64,000 nt of DNA, taken from the NCBI GenBank assembly GCA_900169235.1, contig FWCC01000044.1, positions 62,001-126,000 of the forward strand, given 5' to 3'. The notes beneath the pieces are model-generated. The model ran no database searches. It had not been told where the DNA came from and was given only the letters and a program-made list of their open reading frames with translations. Shown here one piece after another: positions 48,438 to 58,931 of the stretch. A program made the translations under genes and the position numbers. The stretch comes from Zarea fungicola (taxonomy: Eukaryota; Ascomycota; Sordariomycetes; Hypocreales; Cordycipitaceae). How positions within the stretch are numbered: the first letter of the stretch is position 1; every line of letters starts with the position of its first letter.

Positions 48438-50780
48438 GAATTCTGTTGTTTTCCTTTTTAGCATTAAAGGCGCATTTTGTGGCATTTATAAATACGATAC
48501 CCTTTCTACTTACTTGAAGCTGTCAGCGATATGCTGCAATCTCGGTCATGGCTGCTAGTTAATGATCTACGAAGCCTTGAACTCTGTTTTTTTTTTGGTG
48601 CCAAGTCGCCATTTTAGCCACTGTCAGCATTATGGAAGGGCTTTATGATGTGTGCTTGCTTTACTGGTTCCTTCATTCAAAGCTACAACAGTCATGGCCA
48701 GCATTACACATGGAAACTAGGTCTTTTTCCTCTTACGAATTCTTTACTCAAAGCCACAATAGCCATAGTTAGGGCCATGTAGAGATATTATATTTGTTCT
48801 TGTCACCAATTTTTTACTCAAGAATGTGCTATAGTTAACATTATGCACAGAAACTCTCTTTCTTTTCTTACAATGACATATAATAGGCCGCCACTTCTAG
48901 CGGTTGTAATTACATAAATAACAGCGCTGTATCATAACTAGATAGACACCTAATAATTATCCATCACCTCGCGTATTATTAACGTACCAGCGACTTACAT
49001 TTTTATGCACTAGTTAGCCCATCCAGGCATAGGCAAGCCATATGCAAACACAGAGAAGTAGCCACTGTGTGTTTTAATGATAGAGGAAAGAAAGTTTTTA
49101 CTAGAAGGTCATATTAAAAGAATCTCAGAAGTATTATTAGAGTAATAAGATAATCAGTGACGAGGTCGCCACAGCTTACAACAGCGGCATATTACTAGGC
49201 ACCTAATTAAAGAGATTAAAGAGATTAATACTAAAAAGTAACTATTAAATTTAGCTCTATTATGGACGTTTAGAACGTGAACTGAGTGTATCACAAGCCA
49301 TTCAAGTAGAGGAAAAGAGCTCTACAGGTTTCCTGAGATCTCAACGCTATGTGGGCATTATCGAAGTATCCCCCTGAGTTTCATGGCTTTGCAATATCTT
49401 TCGCTGCGTGGCTCGAAATTTCTTTGCACGATCACGAAGCATTGCCTCAGCGGTGGCTGAGAAATAGAAGAGCAAGCTGTTCCTGCACGTTGATGGTGCC
49501 TAGGGTGAGATAAAGTCGGATTCGAGATATGGATAGCCTCAGTATATATGGTTGGATACCTGGAATGAACGAGAGAACAAGTTGATGAGGAGGAACAGGA
49601 GTGACCGCAAGCAAATGGAAGTGTGGATGGCTTCAAGTACGTTGCTGATTGGGCGTGGCTTGAGCTTCATCTACAGGTGGCTCGAGCTCCATCTACACCA
49701 TGTGCTCTGTCTAACAAGGACTCCCATATTCAATAATTGACATGGGATACATGAACAAATATCGCTCTTCCTGGGAGGCAGGTCATTTGTCTCACATGCG
49801 CACCTTATGCAAATATTTACTGGAGGCCAGGCTTGGAAAACTCAACCCTCAGCGCATGGCGCACCAATACACAAAAAGTTGCTCATTGGGCAGGCAAACC
49901 GTCGCCAGGCCACCAGAAACAATAGCGCTAACGCCTGTCATCGAAGGATACATTAATGTTACAGCAAGGCAGCAGCGGTGCGAGAGACTCCGGGCTGAAA
50001 GGGTATCACCAGGCTGAAGAGACACGCCGCGGTAAAGTATACTGGTGGTGTCCACGCAGGTCTCATATTCATTCGCCGATCACAACAGTTGGCAGGCAGT
50101 CCCTTGACTTTACTAACCTCTCTCAAGTCGATTAAGGGCCATGCAAACGCACTGCATGATGTTGACGCTCAAATCTTGAGAAGTTATTCTCAGCTAGTGC
50201 TCGAGAGCGAGGCTAATTCTAAGCCCTTTGATTCCACAATTCGCGAAATCTATTGCAAGATTATGGGCAAGGAGTATGAGCAACCTGACCGCAGACAAGT
50301 ATCAAACTTTGTCGACCCAAGTCTGGTGATTGATGTCTACATCGGCCATGTAGACCACTTTCCAATTGGATAATGAAGAACGTCCTACTGCTGTGGATGA
50401 AAATATGCCTTCCATTTCAGTCTTAAATCGCGATAACAACCTCTCCATCGCAGAGGCCCACAACATAAAGTCAACCCATTCGCAACGCAGTAGCCACCGT
50501 GCTTCCGACTTAATTGTACCGTCGCCGCCCATCTTGCATGAAGCGATTTTCAATCAGGGTATCGAGACTTTAAATGAACAAGAGGCATCCGCTCTAGGTG
50601 ACCAGCTGGCTATGGAGGATCACGCTACAACTAAAGGAGAGGTTCTTGATACTCTTAAAGCAAATTTGGTCCCTCTTTCAAGCTCCGTAGTGGGAACATT
50701 GTCTGGTTATTTCTTAAATGATGAAAAGCTTCTTGATGGCCTTGAAGCAGAGCTGGACTCTCTTGCAAGCTCTGCGCTGG
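48438..50780. other. Gene-poor, AT-rich region with degenerate repeats
   Basis: Three or more imperfect tandem units lie at about 48660-48880. A short AAAGAGATT repeat is at 49206-49232. Open frames at 49742-50017, 50089-50373 and 50366-50833 look like parts of a decayed gene upstream of the SNF2 relic, but I cannot name them. Nothing else is supported. Confidence 0.45.
48660..48880. repeat. Degenerate tandem repeat, about 70-85 bp units
   Basis: Units each carry a TACTCAAAG/ATTCAAAG start, a CAGTCATGG/AGCCATAG/CTATAGTT middle, a CATTACACATGGAAACT/CATTATGCACAGAAACT block and a TTTTCTCTTAC-like end. Copies are clearly diverged from each other. Confidence 0.5.
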
Positions 50781-50799
50781 AATCATCCAAGCTTGTCAA

Positions 50800-51480
50800 C
50801 ATGATGAAGAGGGGGCAGAAAACAATTCTGTAGCACTTAGAGAAGCGGTTGTTGGAGTCGACAATAACAAGCTTCAAGCAATCAGCAGGTCTGCACCTGC
50901 TGAGGTCAATGGGATCAATCTTTCCCCCAGCATCCTCATCGAGGTGACAAAAGTTCTCGAAAGCAATGGGAGCGGATTCTCATGGGTGACTGATGCCCAA
51001 ATGTTTGACCCCAGAACCGCATCCATTGTCAATATAGCTGTCCACATTTTGAACAACTTTCCTGGCGATAAGATTGCCATTGCTTCGGGCTACATTTGTT
51101 GCTGTTGACGGCGCTTCTGTCTTATTGCTATCTGCACGCGCTGGTGGAGTTAGTGTAGACATACACGATGCCTATCATATTATCATCTGCGAGCCTCTAT
51201 AGCAGCCTGGATTCGGGAACCAGGTCATTCGGGCGTGCAAACCACAAGCTACAGGACCGCCAGGTATATGTCTACAAAGTCGTTTCCCCTGATTCTGTCA
51301 TTGACGGATATCTAACTTCGCTGATGAGGAGGAGGAGGGGAAAAACCAGCAATATAGTGGCCTCGTTTACATACGCAGACAATGAGCGACCAGCTAGTGA
51401 TGATGAAGTGATCCAGCTATGGCCAGCGGTGGAGGAAGTTGGAGCCACGCCTTCCATGGGGGTACTATATATTTATACAT
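50800..51480 (+). pseudogene. Relic of a SNF2-family helicase C-terminal domain
   Basis: Translated pieces follow the SNF2 helicase C lobe: PRTASIVNIAVHILNNFPGD and KIAIASG (about 51012-51090), then VLLLSARAGGVSVDIHDAYH with IIICEPL (51106-51199), then GRANHKLQDRQVYVYKVVSP with DSVIDGYLTSLMRRR (about 51232-51330). The last piece is motif VI, normally Q-x-x-GRA-x-R-x-GQ. Breaks: an in-frame TAG at 51200-51202, a frame change before GRANHK, another before VDGASV, and loss of roughly 50 residues between the first two pieces. Motif VI has Lys where Arg is usual. This is a nonfunctional remnant. Frames upstream to about 50090 may belong to the same gene. Confidence 0.65.
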
Positions 51481-52478
51481 ATATTTATTTTCTTTAATTT
51501 TCTTTAAAAACTTTTTAAAAAAACAACAATATTATAAATATTATCGCTTTAAAATAATATAATAAATAATATATATATAATAAACTAAAGCCCTTTAGTT
51601 TTAACCTTATAGAGTAATAATAGCCGAAGGGCATGGCCATTGCTAACTAACTGCTGATGTATGGCTGCGGCTACCTAAGCCCTGCAGCTATGCACGTCAA
51701 CCTGGTTGAGGCAGACTTGTGGTATTCCTATCATGGTTAGTGGCCGGAAATGGACTATTTTATCTAGTAAATTCACTAGCTGAAGTTAGAAAGAGAGTAG
51801 AAGAGGAAGAAATTAAAGACAAGAAAGTATACGACGTTTTTTTCTTTACTTTCCGTGGCGCGTGACTTTAGCTGGCGCGTTCACTGCTTTAAATATACAA
51901 GGCATCCGACAGGCTCTGCGTTGATTATACCGTCTTACATTGAAGGGCAATCTTTCTTCTTCTTTGGTTCAAGTTGGTTTAACAAGAATTGTGAAACGTA
52001 GTTTATCCAACGTTATAATATCAACACTTTTGCATATCAACAGACAGAGTACAGGCAGGGTACTCCGTCTGCAACTACACCAGTGTACCTCGCAGACAAT
52101 TCAAATTACAGCTTTAACCCACTGGCGCAATTTCTGGATTAAAAATAAGAAAGCTGAAGTCGAGAATCAGCATGTCAGAACTCTTGTCGCTATTGGGCTA
52201 GCTGCATGAGTAGCACGATTCTTGCGACTTATAAATATCCTACTTGCCGTTCTCCACCAGCGGCTCTACAGCTCTACAACCGCCCCCGCGCCCGACATAC
52301 ATACCAAACAAGAGTTGGGAAAAAGCAAATTCCTCTCCACGCGACGCAGTAAACCTGGCGCTCGACAACCGACAGCCTCCTTCACCAAGCTGCAACATTA
52401 TTGCCCGGGTCATTTGTTCATGTCGAACACAACATCTCACAACATCTCACAAAAATAGCGACCTATAAAGAAGGAAAG
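51481..52478. other. AT-rich patch and promoter of the ubiquitin-conjugating enzyme gene
   Basis: Bases 51481-51620 are almost entirely A and T and contain TTTCTTTAA units and an inverted repeat with AACTAAAG/CTTTAGTT arms at 51583-51600. Bases 51640-52478 are ordinary non-coding DNA that ends in the leader of the next gene, with AACATCTCAC duplicated at about 52431-52450. Confidence 0.5.
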
Positions 52479-53074
52479 ATGGCGGGATCTTCGTCAGCGG
52501 CCGCATCCCTACTGATGCGCCAGCTAAGAGGGATGCAGATTAGCAAGGATATTCCTGGGATATCCTGCGGCCTCGTCAGCGACAGCAACATTTTTGAGTG
52601 GGAGGTGATGCTGATGATTAGTGATGACTGCAAATACTACGGAGGTATGTCTCTGCCCTTACTTTTCGCGCCTCTGTTGCCAGATGCTCACTAGTTTTCC
52701 CTTGCCTAGGCGGCAACTTTCGAGCACGCCTCGTCTTCCCGCACAATTATCCGCACATGCCGCCGTCTCTGACCTTCCAGGCCCCGATCCCCTTCCATCC
52801 CAACATCTACGCCGACGGTCGGTTGTGCATCTCCATTCTGCACCCGCCCGAGGAGGACCAGTACGGGTACGAGGCCGCCTCGGAGCGCTGGAGCCCCGTC
52901 CAGTCCCCCGAGACCATCCTGCTCAGCACAATAAGCCTCTTTCACAGCCCCAATGACGAGAGCCCGGCTAATGTCGAGGCTGCCCGTATGCTGCGCGAGG
53001 AAAGGGAGGGCAAGCACAAGGACTTTCGGAGGAAGTGCCGACAGTGTGTCCGGGAGAGCCTAGGCGAGGACTGA
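52479..53074 (+). CDS. Ubiquitin-conjugating enzyme E2, UBE2G type (Ubc7/Ubc15 group)
   Basis: Carries ubiquitin on a cysteine and passes it to substrates with an E3 ligase; related E2s serve ER-associated degradation. Exons are 52479-52644 and 52710-53074, 176 residues. The junction restores KYYGGGNFRARLVFPHNYP. The catalytic Cys is in GRLCISILHPPEED, followed by the acidic-loop insert EEDQYGYEAASERWSPVQ that marks this subgroup. It departs from forms I recall: LLSTISLFHSPNDESPANVE has LFHS where MLSS is usual, and MLREEREGKHKD is longer than the usual LWREDAKE. Catalysis should be intact. It could be a diverged paralogue. No transmembrane tail is present. Confidence 0.92.
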
Positions 53075-53374
53075 CCAAGCAATTTGTACGCGCGTGAACG
53101 GTAATTTTTTTCTGTGCCTGTACGAAAGATATCCCGGTTCGAATTTTCTCTCGGCTTTTAATGGAGATTTGGCGTTTTTCCCCCTGGTGCGGTGGGCGCT
53201 TTCCTTTTGATATATAGGTAGAGGTGGGTGGATGGATGTATTAAACGTCATTCAGCGAGGCACATCTGTTTTGCGTTGTTATTTGCTCTTTAGACTACAC
53301 GATAGGAAACACGGGATTTAGCGGAAATCTAGTTCAGTAAAATGAATTTGAATTTGTGCAATATCGCTTTATTC
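53075..53374. other. Convergent 3' flanks
   Basis: This 300-base stretch lies between the stops of the E2 gene and ALG1. No feature is recognised. A GGTTCGAATTT string is not part of a tRNA. Confidence 0.5.
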
Positions 53375-54922
53375 CTAATCCTTGCTCAAGCCAACAATCG
53401 GAGCAACTACGCGGTTCCATTCCTCGTCCCAACGTAGTGAACCTTCTGCAATGGCTCCCTTCTTGAGGTAAGCAAGTTCCTTGGCCCCGTCGCTGGACAA
53501 GAGCCTTCGGAGGACAGTGTTAAGCTCTGCGGCTGTTACGAAGCCGCAGCCGTTGACACCTTCCTTGACGAGCTCTCCAAAGCTTTCAAACTTGGAGTAG
53601 GCTGCGACAGGCAGTCCAGCACCAAACATGTCGACAACCTTCATGGGGAGATCAACACCGGATGAGGACTTGTGAAGGGAGATGCCGAGATCGGCAGACG
53701 CCAGGAGCTGAGCGTAGTCGCGGTTCGACAGCCATGCTGTGACCACCTTAATACCGGGCAGCTTGCCACCTTCGGTGAGCTCCTTGATCTTCTCCAGGTA
53801 GGCCGCCTTTTGCGGGCCCTTGCCAGTGATGATGGCGAGAATGGGCGAGGCGGGTTCGCCCTCGTCATCGACCTCGCGGGGGGCGGCATAGGCCATGAGC
53901 GCCTCGAGCAGAATACCGAAATCTTCGTCCGCGGTCCACGATGTGCTGCTGACAATCAAGCGCACGTTGCCGTCGAGTATGTCCTGAGCCTGGGCTGTGG
54001 TCTCAGGGATACGAATGAGCACCTCCTCGCGTGCTCTGCGGGTGGTGATGGGCTGGAAGATGGTGGCGGGGCGGTCGTGGAGCGTGTGGATGGGCGTTTT
54101 GAGCTTGAATTTATCACTCTGGAGCTCCTTTGTCATGGCATCGGTGACGGCCAAGTTGGCATTTCCGAGGCGGCGCGCAAAGAACTTTTCATACCACCGG
54201 TACATTGCCACCAGAGGCGTGTAAAGCCTGCCCTTTTGCGCAAGGATGGTGTGACCATAGTTGTGCCAGTCAATGATGACCTTGCTCCCTCGAATCCAGG
54301 CGACAAAGAGCGCGACGTGGAAAGTCGGGATAGATGGGGGGTTCTGTGCTGGGTTAGGAGCCATAGTCATATAGGAGCGTGTTCTAGTCCAGTCCTTCCT
54401 TACCTGAATTATGATCCATTGTGCTGGGGGGACAGTGTACATCAAGGTAGTGAAGAGTGTCCAAAACTGGTGTACAAGTTTGCATGGGATCTGCAAGAAG
54501 AATGGCAGGTTACCCCAAGCGAGCCACTCGGGGAGAGACTCGAGTGGATAGAGCGTGGCATTTGGATTGCCAATGAGTTCAGGGTGACGGGCGGTTTCTG
54601 TCTGGGGTCAGCACAAGAGCCTAAAACAGAGGACAGTTATGCTTGGTACGGCGCATTTCAGACCTTTGAAGCCAACAATGTCCACCTTCTTTCCGCTCTT
54701 TGCTATGCTAATGGCATGATATTGCATGCGCGGACTACGTCCAATGTCGCCCAATACGAGGATCTGGATGTGCTCGTCCTCGGGCTTCTCCGCCTGCTTG
54801 TATTTGGTAGGGTTAGCGTTGAGGAGGCCGCTGCCAAGGTAAGCCAGAAACTGGAGCCCGTAGCGGACGAGGAAAACAAAAAGGCCGCCTGCAATGACAG
54901 ACAAGATAAAGGGAATAATCAT
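53375..54922 (-). CDS. ALG1: Chitobiosyldiphosphodolichol beta-mannosyltransferase
   Basis: Adds the first mannose to the dolichol-linked oligosaccharide on the cytosolic face of the ER. Exons are 54664-54922, 54404-54597 and 53375-54343, 473 residues, typical length. The N-terminus is a membrane anchor ([19 protein letters not shown]). The junctions restore [17 protein letters not shown] and [34 protein letters not shown] and the GT-B motif [20 protein letters not shown] are family hallmarks. The first donor is GTCTGA, weak but supported by phase and protein match, with the acceptor at GACAG. The second intron (54344-54403) is exactly 60 nt and has no stop in frame, so its retention would insert 20 residues. 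The start at 54922 is the Met immediately before the hydrophobic anchor. Confidence 0.95.
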
Positions 54923-55414
54923 GATTAGCGACTGGGCAGCGATGTGAGTCAATTGACAGCTGTCAGTAGCTGTCGCAGGTGAGGCGATGTGGCCAAAATA
55001 TGTAGGTGTTTTTAGCTTATGGGCGTTTGCTCGACGTGAATCGGAAGAGCGCTGATAAGGTGCTGTAGAAAATTGACTACAGCGACGATTCGCTGAAGCA
55101 GGTGCCTGTGTTGAAGCGCAGAAAGGACTCAGTTGCAAACGCTCACGGCAACCGAGGATGCGGACAAGCGACAGTGAACCCTTTTGCAAATAAGAGAAAA
55201 AAAGAGTAAAATCCTGCCAAGGCTTCGTCTTTATACTGTTTGCAGCAAAGCTGCTCGACGGTATTCTTCGAGGGTCCATATGGCTTTCTGCACCTCTAAC
55301 AAAAGAGCACGCCACCCAACCCGCAAACACTGAATATTAAGCTTGTCGCCTGCCAGTTTGGGTTAAGTCGGAGCTCTGTTCTGGGCCGCCCCATTCATGC
55401 CGCAGGCTAGCTCC

Positions 55415-55582
55415 TCAATTCTCAAGTGCAATGTCGGGCTGGACAGTAACGAGTTGCAGTAGAAGACTGTGAAGAAGCGCGGTTCGTTGGACCTTTTGCA
55501 CAGAGGCGGAGATGGGGTCTTGGCCGCCGAGCCAGTAGCGCCAGACCCAGCGCCAGATCCAAGCCTTGTCCTTGTTGTTATC
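55415..55582 (-). other. Trp-rich open frame without ATG, possible exon or gene remnant
   Basis: The minus strand reads DNNKDKAWIWRWVWRYWLGG, then QDPISASVQKVQRTALLHS and LLLQLVTVQPDIALEN, ending in TGA at 55415-55417. It is GC-rich against AT-rich flanks and has amphipathic protein character. No ATG lies in frame; possible acceptors (CAAAG, AACAG) sit just upstream. I do not recognise it. It could be a last exon of a small gene or a fragment. Confidence 0.3.
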
Positions 55583-55844
55583 TGTTCTTTGAAAATTGTG
55601 ACTCTTGTTTAGGTTGGTGATTGGTAAATGGTCTAGAAAGTATCAATGTGCCCTAATGATTGCTGAATATAAAGATGGACAGACGTATGCAGTGCAAGTC
55701 TTTAATGTGCCTCTGCAGTTTCGCATCCGTCCGTGAATAACCTAGCAATAACTAACTGTTTCGTTGGCAGGCCTTGGCAAGTAGCTCTGTGCAGAGCCAC
55801 AATGGTGAACATGACTTGAACTGCCCTCAGTAAAGAATAACCTT

Positions 55845-56230
55845 AATAATTTCTTTAGCTTCTTTAATTTCTTTAATTTCTTTAATTTCTTTAATTTCTT
55901 TAATTTCTTTAATTTCTTTAATTTCTTTAATTTCTTTAATTTCTTTAATTTCTTTAACCTCTTTAATATCCTTAATATCCTTAATNNNNNNNNNNNNNNN
56001 NNNNNNNNNNNNNNNNNNNNNNNNNNNNNNNNNNNNNNNNNNNNNNNNNCAGGCCTGGGCCTGTGACAAATATCTTTAATTTCTTTAATATCTTTAATTT
56101 CTTTAATTTCTTTAATTTCTTTAATTTCTTTAACCTCTTTAATATCCTTAATATCCTTAATATCCTTAATATCTTTAATATCTTTAATTTCTTTAATTTC
56201 TTTAATTTCTTTAATTTCTTTAAAAAAAAA
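55845..56230. repeat. TTTCTTTAA 9-bp minisatellite with assembly gap
   Basis: Both sides of a run of N consist of 9-bp units TTTCTTTAA with variants CTCTTTAAT and ATCCTTAAT. The left block is about 55850-55985. The right block is 56070-56225, after a CAGGCCTGGGCCTG sequence at 56050-56063. Both blocks run in the same direction and pass through the same order of variants. Frames read through them (Lys-Glu-Ile or Phe-Asn-Phe repeats) are artefacts. Confidence 0.9.
55986..56049. other. Run of N, assembly gap
   Basis: Sixty-four unknown bases lie inside the minisatellite; true array length is unknown. Confidence 0.99.
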
Positions 56231-57234
56231 CCCATATTATTACTATAATACTTTATAAATAAAAAGGCTTATATATCTTTAAAGATTATTAGGTAATAAG
56301 GACTAGACTTATAGGTTAGTGAGAATACTGGTATATTTTAGTGCCTGCATGAGGTTCCTGGGCTAGTGCAACAACGCCCACAATTTAGGCCTGGCAGGGA
56401 TCGAAAATCTTATGCACATCTGCATCCAGGGGAAGAGGGCTTTTGTTCCCCAAATCCAATAGGCCGAGAAATGAACAGAGGCAATCCGTGCGGTTCCCCA
56501 GGGCCGCCTTGAATTTTATACTTGCGATAACAGACCAAATTTGTCCTCTTGGCGCCCAATCACGGAACGCTCTAATAATTCAAGCCAACTGCCAAGGTTA
56601 TAACTTATGCAGCTTTAATTTAATTACCTACCTACCATGCATCGCGTGTCGCGCTGCGAAGTAGCTAAGACATTGCGCAGTAGGGAAGTCTTATTAACAG
56701 GTACTTATTAGTCCTGCGCCAGCAACCATGAAGCCTCAATTGCCAACCACTCATTACAGGGTCGCCGCAGCTCTGAGCACTCTTTGTTCCTCTGAGTCTT
56801 GACCTATCATCAAGATCATTTGAATTCTCAGCCATTATTTAGGCATTATTTCTCAGTTTGGGGTTTTTTTTTTCGCCGTCAGTTCGGTGTTCTCGGAACG
56901 ACACTTCTCCCCACGTGGGCCCCTCCTTCCCACTCCCGTGTAGAGTTGCATTTTGATTCTTTTCCCCTATTTTTGCTACAGCTGTATGCCAAGAATATCC
57001 TGTGCCACCAGCATTGCGCAAGAGGGACCAGGCATCACGGCGGTCGAGCGTCTTCGGCATTTATTTCATCTTGACAACAAACAACCAATTCTCGATATTG
57101 GTAGTGTGAGAGAGCGCTTCAAGCTTCCCAGCTACGTGCCGACCCGCTTGTTCAACTCGACCCGCTTTCGGTTGCGCGACGACACGGCCTCGACTCTTGC
57201 TCAATTTGGCTTTTGACTCGCTTTGCATCATATC

Positions 57235-58931
57235 ATGTCTACTCCCTACACTCTTCCCTCATCAGCGTTGCCTCATGCCCACCAGAAACACATGCATTCA
57301 CACTCAAACTCTCAGTCCTCGCTGAGTGCCTGGAGACCGGACCCGGCGGAGAACCTTGTTCCATCAATTGAGGAGCACCTGGACGACACACCAAGTCAAC
57401 ACCTGCACGACCATTCACATTCGCATTCGCATTCACATTCGCACTCGCACCATGCGCACACCGAGTCGCGCGCCTCCAATCGCAGTGCAACTCTCACCAC
57501 AGACCGCCTGCGCCCCATGTCGCTCGAAGTCATGGGCGGATGGACACTCGAGCACACGACAAGCGGCAAGAACGGCATTGCCCACGATATCGAGCCTGCT
57601 CCGGCGACGCCGTGCTCACCACCCCAGCAGATACACAACACACAGTACAATCTTCCTCACGACCACAATACTGAACGATCTATATTTACGGCAGCTCTCT
57701 TGCCCTTTACCGCGAAATTTCCCATTCTCCACGCAATAATGACAGAAAAAGACTCGAGGAGAATATTCTATTTTATGATGTGCGTATTGAATTGCGACGC
57801 CACCAGCTGTTGGCCCTCGCAAACCCAATGCTGACTCTCAGTACTAGACTCAATTTCAGTTTCATGGCTGTCCAGGCCTTTTACGGCTATTTGACCGACT
57901 CTCTCGGATTGCTCAGCGACAGCATTCACATGTTTTTCGACTGCGTTGCTCTGCTAGTTGGCCTTTTGGCCGCTGTCATGAGCAAATGGCCCCCGAGTCG
58001 ACGATTTCCATACGGCTTTGGCAAGATTGAGACGCTAAGTGGCTTTGCAAATGGAATTTTGCTCATGTACGTCTTGCTTTCATCCCCGTTCCTTACCTCG
58101 ACAAAGCATGTTAACAATCCTAGGCTTCTGAGCTTGGAAATTGGTTTTGAGGCATTTGAGCGACTTTGGGAAGGTACCAAGACCCAACGACTGGGCGAAC
58201 TCTTCATTGTCAGCTCACTTGGCCTGGCAATTAACCTTGTGGGCATGATGGCCTTTGGCCACCATCACCACCACGGCCACAGCCATGGCCACTCGCATTC
58301 ACATTCGCACGCTCAAGACCATGGGCATGCCCACGATCAGGGCCATGATCATTCTCACTCCCACGCGCACGATCTCCCCGAAGTCAAGACCAAAGAAGCA
58401 GCTTTTTCGCACGATAACGAAAATATGCAGGGAATTTATCTACACATCCTAGCAGACACGCTCGGTAGCGTTTCAGTCATTGTCTCGACGGTACTGACGA
58501 GTCTCTGGGGGTGGTCTGGGTGGGATCCTCTGGCATCATGCTTCATTGCGGTTCTCATCTTCCTCTCGTCGCAGCCGCTAGTACTCTCTTCGGCTAAGCG
58601 CTTGCTGCTTACAGTCCCTGAAGACACCGAATATAACCTTCGAAACGTGCTTGGCGGCATTCTCCAGCAGCGCGGCGTTGTTAGCTATTCTGTACCCAAG
58701 TTTTGGAAAGACGACAGGGCTTGGGGTGATGAAGGCGACAAACTCGTCGGCGTTGTCCACATTACCATAGGATTGGGCCACGCCTTTGAAGAGGTTCGCG
58801 ACCGCGTGCGACACTACCTGCTCAAAGAGGGTATCGATGCCGTAGTGCAGGTAGAGCGAGAGGGTGACAACTCGTGCTGGTGCTCGCGAGACCGTGCGGC
58901 AACGACACCGAGCACGCCCAAGCCGTTCTAG
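57235..58931 (+). CDS. MSC2: Zinc transporter of the CDF family, MSC2/ZnT5 type
   Basis: Moves zinc into the ER and early secretory pathway, in yeast as a complex with Zrg17. Exons are 57235-57779, 57848-58066 and 58124-58931, 523 residues. A His-rich N-terminal segment (HDHSHSHSHSHSHSHHAH) precedes the membrane domain. TM2 holds the metal site DSLGLLSDSIHMFFDCVALL. Further elements are FPYGFGKIETLSGFANGILL and a second His-rich cytosolic loop between TM4 and TM5 (GHHHHHGHSHGHSHSHSHA and on). TM5 carries the second metal site YLHILADTLGSVSVIVSTVL with His and Asp. The C-terminal domain is the usual cytosolic fold. The N-terminus is shorter than in yeast Msc2, which has extra membrane segments. 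Start ATG at 57235. Confidence 0.93.

Larger units (their letters stand above)
54923..57234. other. Intergenic region with minisatellite and assembly gap
   Basis: The left part is the ALG1 promoter. A Trp-rich open frame without a start codon lies on the minus strand at 55415-55582. The minisatellite at 55845-56230 surrounds an N run. Bases 56240-57234 are AT-rich DNA and the promoter/leader of the zinc transporter. No complete gene is supported. Confidence 0.5.

Noticed and set aside
53130..53145. GGTTCGAA-like T-arm suggesting a tRNA
   Set aside because: No acceptor stem, D arm or anticodon arm around it.
55850..56225. CRISPR-like array
   Set aside because: The repeats are 9-bp units without spacers in a eukaryotic genome.
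55827..56248. Lys-Glu-Ile and Phe-Asn-Phe repeat proteins
   Set aside because: Pure translation of the 9-bp minisatellite, some running into the N gap.
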